Assembly (NCBI GenBank): GCA_900546325.1
Contig: URCR01000021.1
Location: 1-49,527, forward strand
Length of the DNA: 49,527 nucleotides
DNA from: an uncultured Lachnospiraceae bacterium
GTDB taxonomy: Bacteria; Bacillota; Clostridia; Lachnospirales; Lachnospiraceae
Reading direction: 5' to 3'
Below are positions 30,703 through 38,377 of the stretch, piece by piece; position 1 is the first letter of the stretch; each line of letters starts with the position of its first letter. Under the pieces are notes generated by a model. It saw nothing but the letters and a program-made list of their open reading frames with translations. It searched no databases and had not been told where the DNA came from. The translations under genes were made by a program, and so were the position numbers.

Positions 30703-30748
30703 AGGGGCTGTCAAATAATGCTGAAAAAAGCGTTATTTGACAGCCCCT
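30703..30748. repeat. Near-perfect 20-bp palindromic hairpin
   Basis: AGGGGCTGTCAAATAA (30703-30718) is the exact reverse complement of 30733-30748. The loop continues the pairing through one T/G pair and GCT/AGC, leaving the loop GAAAAA. It lies between two convergent genes, 81 nt after the EamA stop and 14 nt from the stop of the amidotransferase-like gene. No T-run follows on either strand, so it may be a dispersed palindromic repeat used as a terminator or an mRNA end-protector. Confidence 0.7.
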
Positions 30749-30762
30749 GTATTTATATCGTA

Positions 30763-31464
30763 TTAAGAATGGCAGGAGGAGACAAATGCACCGAACAGAT
30801 CGCGCATGACGGGGGAAGTGCGGTACATGCATTCCGGGTGCCATTGGATTCCGAGGGCAAATGGGTGGGCGGGAAGCTCGATGGCTTCGATGATGCCGTC
30901 GGAAGTCCGGGCGGTTGGAACAATTCCTTTGCCGAGAGTATCAACTGCCTGGTGATGGAAACTGTTCGTGTAGAGGGAGGAACCTGTGATGGAGGCGAGG
31001 ATGCTTCCCTTTGCGACGAGCACTTTGTGGCTGATCTCATTCCGGGCAGCAGAAATCTGCATATGATTGATCGGTGCATGCAGGGACGTGTCAATGTCCT
31101 GAAGAATTGTTCCTCCACAGGCGACATTTAGCACCTGCATTCCGCGGCAGATTGCAAGAAGTGGTTTCTTCGTCTTTAAAACGGCACGCAGCAGGCGAAG
31201 CTGAAAAATATCCAGTGTGATATTCGTTGCTCCAAGTCCCTTTGCCGGTTCCCGACCAAAGAGAAGCGGGGTGATATCATTTCCGCCGCAGAACAGAAAC
31301 CCATCGCAGAGCGAACAGTAAGTCTGAAGTGCCTCGTCAGAGCGCACGAGCGGAATCAGAAGAGGGACTCCTTTTGCATATTTAATGGATTGAATGTAAG
31401 CGTTGGTCACAAACTGGCGGTCATCCATCATACCGCAGACAATAATTCCGATTACTGGTTTCAT
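30763..31464 (-). CDS. Class I glutamine amidotransferase-like gamma-glutamyl hydrolase (PuuD family)
   Basis: The 233-aa protein belongs to peptidase family C26. It would hydrolyse a gamma-glutamyl amide such as gamma-glutamyl-GABA. It starts KPVIGIIVCG, has FLFCGGNDITPLLFG at the oxyanion strand, the nucleophile Cys106 in PLLAICRGMQVLNVA, and the His-Glu pair in GIQWHPECMY. Start ATG 31464 has AAGGA 8 nt upstream; the earlier in-frame ATG abuts that site. A TATAAT -10 lies on the minus strand at 31491-31486, without a good -35. The exact substrate is not known. Confidence 0.88.
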   Translation of the reverse strand: MKPVIGIIVCGMMDDRQFVTNAYIQSIKYAKGVPLLIPLVRSDEALQTYCSLCDGFLFCGGNDITPLLFGREPAKGLGATNITLDIFQLRLLRAVLKTKKPLLAICRGMQVLNVACGGTILQDIDTSLHAPINHMQISAARNEISHKVLVAKGSILASITGSSLYTNSFHHQAVDTLGKGIVPTARTSDGIIEAIELPAHPFALGIQWHPECMYRTSPVMRDLFGAFVSSCHS

Positions 31465-31556
31465 AGTACACATCCTTATGTTTTTATTATAGGATAGGTA
31501 TGTTTTGTACCGGATATTCAAAAAAATGGAAAAAAGAGATATTTTTCAAGTTTTTC

Positions 31557-31629
31557 TTGCATTAATGCTTTAAAGTGTGATAGTATATGGAAAGAAATCG
31601 AAAAGCCTGCCTGTATCTCGGGCGGGCTT
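31557..31629 (+). promoter_or_regulatory. Promoter and leader hairpin of the NSS transporter gene
   Basis: TTGCAT (31557-31562) and TAGTAT (31581-31586) are 18 nt apart. Just downstream AAGCCTGCC (31603-31611) pairs with GGCGGGCTT (31621-31629), with one U-G pair. The hairpin sits at the very start of the transcript and ends shortly before the ribosome binding site. It may act as an attenuator or stabilise the mRNA 5' end. Confidence 0.5.
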
Positions 31630-31650
31630 TGGAGAGAAAAGGAGTTACTT

Positions 31651-32964
31651 ATGGAAAAGAGAGAAAAATTTACGAGCAGAATGGGATTTGTTATGGCGTG
31701 CATCGGCTCGGCGATCGGACTTGGAAATATCTGGATGTTTCCATATCGTCTTGGCGCCTACGGCGGGGCGGCATTTTTGATCCCCTATTTTCTGTTTGTC
31801 CTGGTTCTGGGGACGACAGGGCTGATTACAGAATTTGCGTTCGGACGTGCCTTTGGGGGCGGTTCGATGACGGGGATTTCAGAAGTGTTCCGCAAGAGAA
31901 AATGGAAGGGTGGAAAAGTTGCGGGAATGCTTCCGGCAATAGGACTTCTTGGCATTTTTATGTTTTACAATGTTGTTGTCGGATGGATTTTAAAATACCT
32001 TGTGATGAGTGGAACCGGAGAGCTTGCGAAAGTGGATAAAAATACATACTTTAATGAATTTGCAGGTTCGCCGGCATCGATCCCGTGGGATGCAGTCGCA
32101 ATCCTTCTTACAGTATTGGTTATCTGTGCAGGGGTGGTAAAAGGGATTGAGAGAATCAGTAAGATCATCATGCCGGCTTTGTTTCTGATCTTTCTCGTAC
32201 TGATCTTTCAGACATTGTCACTTCCGGGGGCGATGGAAGGCGTGAAGTTTCTGCTTCAGCCAAAATGGGAATATCTTTTAAAGGCAGACACATGGGTGAT
32301 GGCGCTTGGACAGGCATTCTTCACCGTGTCGATCAACGGATGTGGGATGGTGGTGTACGGAAGCTATCTGGAGAAGGAATATGACATTCCGCGTCTCGCA
32401 GTCAGCACGGCAGTGCTGGATACACTGGCAGCGGTGCTTGCATCTTTTGTTATCATGCCGGCGGTGTTCGCGTTTGGGCTGGATGCCAAATCCGGACCTC
32501 CGTTATTGTTTATGACGATGCCGGTCATCTTTGAGAAAATGCCGGGCGGGGCGATCCTCGCGGTTATTTTCTTTATCAGTCTTCTCTGTGCGGCAATTTC
32601 ATCTTCCATCAATATGCTGGAAGGAGTTGTGGAGGCGATCATCTCTCACTCAAAGCTGACCAGAAAGAAAGCGGTTCTCCTCGTAGGAGTCATCACATTT
32701 GTGCTTTCGATTCCGCTGAATCTGAGTATGACAACATTTGATAATTTTACCAATCTGATCACTGTCGTGATCTCGCCTCTGATGGCGCTGCTTGTCCTGA
32801 TTGTTTTTTACTATCTGTACGATGGGAAAAAGGCGCTTGCAGCCATCAACGAAGGGGCAAAAAAGCCACTCGGAGAGAAGTTTCTTGCGTTTGCAAAATA
32901 TGTGTTTGTGATCGTGACGATCCTTGTGGTGATTCTCGGAATTGCGTACGGAGGAATTGGATAA
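31651..32964 (+). CDS. Sodium-dependent neurotransmitter:sodium symporter (NSS) family transporter
   Basis: The 437-aa protein should import an amino acid or amine with Na+. The NSS signature is at the start: MGFVMACIGSAIGLGNIWMFPY, with the sodium-binding unwound first helix, followed by GAYGGAAFLIPYFLF. About 11 membrane helices can be counted, as in bacterial members such as MhsT and TnaT. LGQAFFTVSINGCGMVVYGSY marks the sixth-helix substrate region and LLCAAISSSINMLEG the eighth. AAAGGAG precedes the ATG. It has its own promoter and a bidirectional terminator after it, so it is a single-gene unit. The substrate cannot be told; amino acids are most likely. Confidence 0.92.
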   Translation: MEKREKFTSRMGFVMACIGSAIGLGNIWMFPYRLGAYGGAAFLIPYFLFVLVLGTTGLITEFAFGRAFGGGSMTGISEVFRKRKWKGGKVAGMLPAIGLLGIFMFYNVVVGWILKYLVMSGTGELAKVDKNTYFNEFAGSPASIPWDAVAILLTVLVICAGVVKGIERISKIIMPALFLIFLVLIFQTLSLPGAMEGVKFLLQPKWEYLLKADTWVMALGQAFFTVSINGCGMVVYGSYLEKEYDIPRLAVSTAVLDTLAAVLASFVIMPAVFAFGLDAKSGPPLLFMTMPVIFEKMPGGAILAVIFFISLLCAAISSSINMLEGVVEAIISHSKLTRKKAVLLVGVITFVLSIPLNLSMTTFDNFTNLITVVISPLMALLVLIVFYYLYDGKKALAAINEGAKKPLGEKFLAFAKYVFVIVTILVVILGIAYGGIG

Positions 32965-33002
32965 AGACTACGGTTATGTGAATTCGTTTTTTGAATCGAT
33001 GA

Positions 33003-33037
33003 AAAAGGGCAGCTGGAAAGATACCGGCTGCCCTTTT
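33003..33037. terminator. Bidirectional terminator between the NSS gene and argG
   Basis: AAAAGGGCAGC (33003-33013) pairs perfectly with GCTGCCCTTTT (33027-33037), and the stem extends inward by GG/CC. The A-run and T-run at the ends serve both convergent genes. Confidence 0.88.
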
Positions 33038-33052
33038 GACAGTGTGTGCCTT

Positions 33053-34270
33053 TTAGTTTTCTGCCTCTGCAAGTTTCATTGCGCGCACCTTTAACGGAAG
33101 TCCGAACAAGTTGATAAATCCTTCTGCGTCATGGTGGTCATAGAGTTCCCCGGTTGTAAAGCTGGCGAGGGATTCACTGTACAGAGAGTATGGAGAAGTT
33201 GTTCCTGCCTTGATGATATTTCCTTTGTAGAGCTTGAATGTTACTTCCCCGGTCACATACTGCTGTGTGGATTCGATAAATGCCTGCACAGCCTCGCGAA
33301 GCGGTGTGAACCATTTTCCTTCGTATACGATCTGGGAGAGTTTGTTTCCCATTTCTTTCTTTACTTCATAAGTTGCACGGTCAAGGACTAATTCTTCTAA
33401 CTGTTGATGTGCCTCCATCAGAATTGTTCCTCCCGGAGTCTCATAGACACCGCGGGATTTCATTCCGACAACACGGTTCTCGACGATGTCGATGATACCG
33501 ATTCCGTGCTTTCCGCCGAGTGTATTTAACGCTGTAATGATCTCGGATACTTTCATGTTTTGTCCGTTTAAGCTGACCGGAACACCTTTTTCAAAAGTCA
33601 TTGTCACATATTCGCCTTCCTCAGGTGCTTGTTCCGGAGTGACACCAAGTACAAGCAGGTGCGCGTAATCCGGCTCCTGTGCAGGGTCCTCAAGCTCCAG
33701 CCCTTCGTGGCTGATATGCCATAAGTTACGGTCACGGCTGTAGCTCTGGCTTGCATCAAACGGAAGGTCGATGCCGTGCTGATGGCAGTATGCAATCTCT
33801 TCCTCGCGGGAGTTTAATGTCCAGAGATCCGTCATTCTCCATGGGGCAATGATCTTCAGATCCGGTGCAAGTGCCTTGATTCCCAGTTCAAAACGGATCT
33901 GGTCATTTCCTTTTCCGGTTGCACCGTGGCAGATGGCGGAAGCGTTTTCTTTTCTTGAGATTTCCACAAGTTTCTTTGCGATGCCAGGACGAGCCATGGC
34001 GGTTCCGAGCAGGTATTTGTTCTCGTAGATGGCATTTGCCTGCACACATGGTACGATATAATCGTCACAGAACTCGTCGATGATGTTTTCGATATATAAT
34101 TTGGAAGCGCCGGATAATTTTGCGCGTTCTTCCAGTCCGTCCAGTTCTTCTGCCTGCCCGCAGTCAATACAGCAGCAAATAACTTCGTAATCAAAATTTT
34201 CTTTCAGCCATGGGATAATGGCTGTTGTATCCAATCCACCGGAATATGCTAAAATTACTTTTTCTTTCAT
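33053..34270 (-). CDS. argG: Argininosuccinate synthase
   Basis: The 405-aa enzyme joins citrulline and aspartate with ATP in arginine biosynthesis. The ATP-pyrophosphatase loop is at the N-terminus (VILAYSGGLDTTAIIPW). Further conserved parts are CHGATGKGNDQIRFELG, KIIAPWR and GRNL-type substrate residues around SYSRDRNLWHISHEG. Start ATG 34270 has AAGGAGG 9 nt upstream; the frame extends beyond it without a site. The gene is divergent from argCJBD, and its promoter carries an ArgR-type box. No argF or argH is in the window. Confidence 0.95.
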   Translation of the reverse strand: MKEKVILAYSGGLDTTAIIPWLKENFDYEVICCCIDCGQAEELDGLEERAKLSGASKLYIENIIDEFCDDYIVPCVQANAIYENKYLLGTAMARPGIAKKLVEISRKENASAICHGATGKGNDQIRFELGIKALAPDLKIIAPWRMTDLWTLNSREEEIAYCHQHGIDLPFDASQSYSRDRNLWHISHEGLELEDPAQEPDYAHLLVLGVTPEQAPEEGEYVTMTFEKGVPVSLNGQNMKVSEIITALNTLGGKHGIGIIDIVENRVVGMKSRGVYETPGGTILMEAHQQLEELVLDRATYEVKKEMGNKLSQIVYEGKWFTPLREAVQAFIESTQQYVTGEVTFKLYKGNIIKAGTTSPYSLYSESLASFTTGELYDHHDAEGFINLFGLPLKVRAMKLAEAEN

Positions 34271-34316
34271 GTCAAAAATCCTCCTTATTTTGTTCGTTGT
34301 GAAATCTGATGGAATT

Positions 34317-34346
34317 AATATACAACAAAATGAATAATTATGCAAT
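34317..34346 (-). promoter_or_regulatory. argG promoter with ARG box over the -35
   Basis: On the minus strand TTGCAT (34345-34340) and TATATT (34322-34317) are 17 nt apart. The plus-strand bases 34329-34346 (AATGAATAATTATGCAAT) agree closely with the Bacillus AhrC/ArgR operator consensus CATGAATAAAAATKCAAK, recalled from memory. A repressor bound there would cover the -35. Confidence 0.75.
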
Positions 34347-34500
34347 AGGAAATTTGAAAAAAGATGAAAAAAGAAATGAGCGGCAAAACAACTTATATAA
34401 GAAACTCTGCAGAAGAAAGTTTACAAGAAACGATTTAAATAGCCTAAAAACATGGGCAGAAGGGAAAGTTAAAAAAAGAGGACCGGGAGTGAAAAGAAAA

Positions 34501-34557
34501 TTGTATTGAATAAAATACAAAAAAATGCTTGCATAATATTCTGAATAGATGTATAAT
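34501..34557 (+). promoter_or_regulatory. argC promoter with ARG box over the -35 and a second upstream repeat
   Basis: TTGCAT (34529-34534) and TATAAT (34552-34557) are 17 nt apart. Bases 34528-34543, read on the minus strand, give CAGAATATTATGCAAG, an ARG-box match over the -35. An extra palindrome, TTGTATT/AATACAA (34501-34507, 34514-34520) with TGAATA inside, may be a weaker second box. Position and sequence mirror the argG promoter. Confidence 0.75.
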
Positions 34558-34607
34558 CATGCAAAAATGAAGTTGGTTAAACTGGAAGAAGAGAAAGGGT
34601 GTTATAG

Positions 34608-35648
34608 ATGATTCGTGTAGGAATAATTGGTGCGACAGGGTATGCAGGAGGAGAGCTGGTCAGGCTTCTGACCGGGCATAAGGAAGCAGAGGTGGTCTGG
34701 TTCGGATCCAGAAGCTATCAGGATGTTCCTTATACAAATGTCTACCAGAACCTGTTTCAGATTGTAGAAGGAACCTGTGGGGAGAAGGAGATGGAGGCGC
34801 TCGCAGATGACGTGGACGTGATCTTTACTGCGACACCGCAGGGATTCTGCGCCGGGCAGATCCGCGAGACGGTGCTGAAGAAAGCGAAAGTCATTGACCT
34901 AAGTGCAGATTTCCGTCTAAAAGAGGTGGAAACATATGAAAAATGGTATAAAATAGAACAGAAGAGCCCGGAGTTTTTGAAGGAAGCTGTCTATGGACTT
35001 TGTGAGTGGAATCGCGAGAACATTCGATCGGCAAGGCTGATCGCCAATCCCGGCTGTTATCCGACTTGTTCCCTGCTGGCGATCCTTCCGTTAGTAAAGA
35101 AAGGACTGATTGATCCGGATACATTGATCATCGATGCCAAGTCCGGGACGTCGGGAGCAGGGAGAACGGAGAAAGTGGATAATCTCTACTGTGAAGTCAA
35201 TGAGAATATGAAAGCATACGGAGTGACAACACACCGTCATACACCGGAGATTGAGGAGCAGATATCCCTTGCTGCCGGGAAGCAGGTATGTGTGAATTTC
35301 ACACCGCATCTTGTTCCGATGAACCGGGGGATTCTTGTCACGGCTTACGCGTCACTGAAACCACATGTGACGGAGGAGATGGTAAGAGAGGCATATGACA
35401 GCTGCTATGGCAAAGAGAAATTTGTCCGTGTATTGCGATCCGGGATATGCCCGCAGACGAAGTGGGTCGAAGGAAGCAACTATGTGGATGTAGGATTTCA
35501 GATCGATCAGAGGACAAACCGGATCGTGATCATGGGGGCAATGGACAATCTAGTAAAGGGCGCTGCGGGACAGGCAGTCCAGAATATGAATCTGCTGTTT
35601 GGGCTGGAAGAGACAGAAGGCCTGACGGCAATCCCGATGTTCCCTTAG
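34608..35648 (+). CDS. argC: N-acetyl-gamma-glutamyl-phosphate reductase
   Basis: The 346-aa enzyme reduces N-acetylglutamyl phosphate to the semialdehyde with NADPH. The N-terminal nucleotide motif is VGIIGATGYAGGELVRLLTGH. FTATPQGFCAGQI and the catalytic cysteine in RLIANPGCYPTCSLLAILPL follow, then DAKSGTSGAGR and the histidine-bearing THRHTPEIEEQ. Length is normal. It is the first gene of the forward arginine operon, with a leader of about 45 nt. Confidence 0.95.
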   Translation: MIRVGIIGATGYAGGELVRLLTGHKEAEVVWFGSRSYQDVPYTNVYQNLFQIVEGTCGEKEMEALADDVDVIFTATPQGFCAGQIRETVLKKAKVIDLSADFRLKEVETYEKWYKIEQKSPEFLKEAVYGLCEWNRENIRSARLIANPGCYPTCSLLAILPLVKKGLIDPDTLIIDAKSGTSGAGRTEKVDNLYCEVNENMKAYGVTTHRHTPEIEEQISLAAGKQVCVNFTPHLVPMNRGILVTAYASLKPHVTEEMVREAYDSCYGKEKFVRVLRSGICPQTKWVEGSNYVDVGFQIDQRTNRIVIMGAMDNLVKGAAGQAVQNMNLLFGLEETEGLTAIPMFP

Positions 35649-35701
35649 AATTCACAGAAGGGAAATGCCGGGAAAAAGACAGAAAAAGGAGAGGCTGAAA
35701 A

Positions 35702-36145
35702 ATGATACGCACAATGATGATAGAAGACTATGAGGGAGTTTATAAACTCTGGAAACAGATCAAGGGATTTGGGATCCGAAGCATCGATGACTCTCGGGAA
35801 GGGCTGGAACGTTTCCTCAGAAGAAATCCGACGACAAGTATTGTGGCGGAGGAAGAAGGAGAGATTGTCGGCAGTATTTTATGCGGACATGACGGAAGAA
35901 GGGGCTGTTTTTATCATGTGTGCGTCGCCGAAGAATACCGGATGAAAGGAATCGGCAAACAGATGGCAGAGATGGCAATGAATGCGCTGAGAGCGGAGGA
36001 GATCAACCAGGTCTGTCTGATCGCATTTACGGATAATCAGATCGGCAATCAGTTCTGGGAACAGATCGGATGGAAACGGCGAGAGGATTTAAATTATTAT
36101 GATCTCTCTTTAAATGAGGAAAATGAAACGACATTTAATCGATAG
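35702..36145 (+). CDS. GNAT-family N-acetyltransferase in the arginine operon
   Basis: The 147-aa GNAT protein has IRTMMIEDYEGVYKLWKQI at the start and the acetyl-CoA motif VAEEYRMKGIGKQMAEMAMN at about residues 77-96. FTDNQIGNQFWEQIGW near the end is typical of the YpeA/RimI-like group. It sits between argC and argJ. ArgJ can itself make acetylglutamate, so a role as accessory acetylglutamate synthase is possible but not shown; a tailoring role is equally possible. It ends 43 nt before the argJ start. Confidence 0.85.
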   Translation: MIRTMMIEDYEGVYKLWKQIKGFGIRSIDDSREGLERFLRRNPTTSIVAEEEGEIVGSILCGHDGRRGCFYHVCVAEEYRMKGIGKQMAEMAMNALRAEEINQVCLIAFTDNQIGNQFWEQIGWKRREDLNYYDLSLNEENETTFNR

Positions 36146-36188
36146 AAGGCAGAAACAACAGGCAGAGAGGAAAGGAAGGAGAATAGAG

Positions 36189-37412
36189 ATGAAACAGATC
36201 AAAGGTGGAATTACAGCGGTGCCGGGATTTGAGGCGGCAGCGGCAGCGGCACAGATCAAATATGAAGGGCGCACAGATATGGCGTTGATTTACAGCAGTG
36301 TCCCATGTGTGGCGGCAGGAACTTTTACGACAAATGTGGTGAAGGCAGCGCCGGTAAAATGGGATCAGAAGATTGTAAAAGAAGGCGGGTCTGTGCAGGC
36401 GGTAATTGTCAATTCCGGAATCGCGAATGCGTGTACCGGGGAAGAAGGAATGCAGTATTGCGAAGAGACGGCGCAGACAGCGGCAGGAGTGCTCGGGATT
36501 CAGAAAGAACAGGTATTGGTAGGTTCTACCGGAGTGATCGGAAAACAGCTTCCTATGGAGAAAATCCGGGAGGGAATCCATATGCTTGCCAAGGCAAAAG
36601 GAGATGGACAACGCTGCGGAACTGAGGCTGCAGAGGCGATCCTGACGACTGATACGCACAAAAAAGAGGCTGCAGTGCAGGTAGAGATCGGCGGAAAGAC
36701 GGTGACGATCGGTGCGATGGCAAAAGGTTCCGGGATGATCCACCCAAATATGTGTACGATGCTTTCATTTCTTGTGACAGACGCCATGATCCAAAAAGAA
36801 ACACTGCAGAAAATATTAAAGGAAGATGTGGAGGAAACTTACAACATGATTTCCGTTGACGGGGATACTTCCACAAATGATACGGTATTGTTCCTTGCAA
36901 ACGGGATGGCACAAAATGATCTGATCTGCCCGGATACAGAGGCGTATGAAGCTTTTGCGGCAGCAGTCCACACGGTCAATGAGCAGCTGGCAAAAGCGAT
37001 CGCAGGGGACGGCGAGGGCGCTACAGCCCTTTTGGAAGTGCAGGTTGTCGGAGCGGCAGACAAGGAACAGGCAAAGAAGATCAGCAAGTCGGTCGTCTGC
37101 TCGAACCTGACGAAAACAGCAGTGGCGGGCCACGATGCAAACTGGGGAAGAATTCTCTGTGCAATGGGATATGCGGGAGTGCCGTTTGTGCCGGAGCAGG
37201 TAGATCTCTTTTTGGAAAGTGCGGCAGGGACGATCCAGATTCTTTCAGACGGGACGGCGCTTCCTTACAGTGAGGAGAAGGCGACAGAGATTCTGTCGGA
37301 GGAGAAGGTAAAGATTCTCGCGGATTTGAAAATGGGGGATGTACAGGCGACCGCATGGGGATGTGACCTGACACACGGATATATTGAGATCAATGCAGAT
37401 TACCGGAGCTAG
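36189..37412 (+). CDS. argJ: Bifunctional ornithine acetyltransferase / N-acetylglutamate synthase
   Basis: The 407-aa proenzyme transfers acetyl from acetylornithine to glutamate, recycling the acetyl group. It opens GGITAVPGFEAAAAAAQIKY and contains AVIVNSGIANACTGEEG. The self-cleavage site lies in KGSGMIHPNMCTMLSFLVTD, with the nucleophile Thr190 preceded by Cys where most homologues have Ala. DGDTSTNDTV and WGRILCAMGYAG follow. Start ATG 36189 has AAGGAG upstream; the earlier frame overlaps the GNAT gene. Both subunits should form by cleavage before Thr190. Confidence 0.94.
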   Translation: MKQIKGGITAVPGFEAAAAAAQIKYEGRTDMALIYSSVPCVAAGTFTTNVVKAAPVKWDQKIVKEGGSVQAVIVNSGIANACTGEEGMQYCEETAQTAAGVLGIQKEQVLVGSTGVIGKQLPMEKIREGIHMLAKAKGDGQRCGTEAAEAILTTDTHKKEAAVQVEIGGKTVTIGAMAKGSGMIHPNMCTMLSFLVTDAMIQKETLQKILKEDVEETYNMISVDGDTSTNDTVLFLANGMAQNDLICPDTEAYEAFAAAVHTVNEQLAKAIAGDGEGATALLEVQVVGAADKEQAKKISKSVVCSNLTKTAVAGHDANWGRILCAMGYAGVPFVPEQVDLFLESAAGTIQILSDGTALPYSEEKATEILSEEKVKILADLKMGDVQATAWGCDLTHGYIEINADYRS

Positions 37413-37468
37413 CGTGCAAAAAGCAAGGGATACAGAGACAGAAAAAAACAGGGAAGGGAGAAAATGGG

Positions 37469-38377
37469 ATGAGTCAGCAGGTGCAGGAATATTTAAAAAA
37501 GGCGGAGGTGCTGATCGAGGCATTGCCTTATATCCAGCGGTTTAACAGAAAAATTATCGTCGTAAAATACGGCGGAAGTGCGATGATCGATGAAGGATTG
37601 AAGAAAAGTGTGATTGAGGATGTGACACTTTTGAAACTGGTGGGATTCAAACCGATCATCGTCCACGGCGGAGGAAAGGAGATCAGTCGTTGGATGGAGA
37701 AGACCGGGAAGAAACCTACATTTGTCAATGGGCTTCGTGTGACGGACGAGGAGACAATGGAAGTTGCGGAGATGGTGCTTGGGAAAGTGAACAAAGGGCT
37801 GGTCCAGCTGGTGGAATCGCTGGGAGTGCGTGCCATCGGTCTGAGTGGAAAAGATGGCGGGCTGCTTCGGGCAGAGAAGAAACTTTCAGAAGGAAAAGAC
37901 ATCGGATTTGTGGGGGAAGTGACATCGGTGGATGCGGATGTGCTGCTGGATCTTCTGGAGAAAGATTTCCTTCCGGTCATCTGCCCGATCGGGCTGGGTG
38001 AGGACTATCAGACTTACAATATCAATGCAGATGACGCGGCATGTGCGATCGCGCAGGCGGTGCACGCGGAAAAGCTGGCATTTTTATCTGATGTGGAGGG
38101 AATCTGCACAGATCCGGCAGATGCTTCCACACTGATCTCAGAATTGACGATCCAGGAAGGAAAACAGTTGATCGAAGACGGAACGATCACCGGGGGAATG
38201 CTTCCGAAGCTTTACAGCTGTATGGAAGCAATTCAGGCAGGGGTATCGAGAGTCCATATCCTTGACGGAAGGATCCCGCATTGTCTGCTGCTTGAAATTT
38301 TTACAAACAGAGGAATCGGAACCGCGATTTTTGAAGAAGAAAGGAGCAGATTTTACCATGAATCAGACAATCAGTAA
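37469..38377 (+). CDS. argB: Acetylglutamate kinase
   Basis: The 302-aa kinase phosphorylates N-acetylglutamate, usually the arginine-inhibited step. Conserved parts are KIIVVKYGGSAMIDEGLKK, PIIVHGGGKEISRWM, FVNGLRVTDEETMEVAEMVL, NINADDAACAIAQA and FLSDVEGI. The N-terminal helix (about residues 1-25, QQVQEYLKKAEVLIEALPYI) is the type that mediates hexamer formation and arginine sensitivity in other kinases, which suggests feedback control. AAGGGAG lies upstream of the ATG. It overlaps argD by 20 nt. Confidence 0.95.
   Translation: MSQQVQEYLKKAEVLIEALPYIQRFNRKIIVVKYGGSAMIDEGLKKSVIEDVTLLKLVGFKPIIVHGGGKEISRWMEKTGKKPTFVNGLRVTDEETMEVAEMVLGKVNKGLVQLVESLGVRAIGLSGKDGGLLRAEKKLSEGKDIGFVGEVTSVDADVLLDLLEKDFLPVICPIGLGEDYQTYNINADDAACAIAQAVHAEKLAFLSDVEGICTDPADASTLISELTIQEGKQLIEDGTITGGMLPKLYSCMEAIQAGVSRVHILDGRIPHCLLLEIFTNRGIGTAIFEEERSRFYHESDNQ

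Noticed and set aside
30634..31131. Plus-strand 165-aa frame over the amidotransferase-like gene
   Set aside because: It is the antisense shadow of the minus-strand gene with catalytic motifs, and it runs through the 30703-30748 hairpin.
34309..34509. 66-aa plus-strand frame between argG and argC
   Set aside because: It covers the argG promoter and ARG box, lacks a ribosome site and is lysine-rich from the AT-rich spacer.
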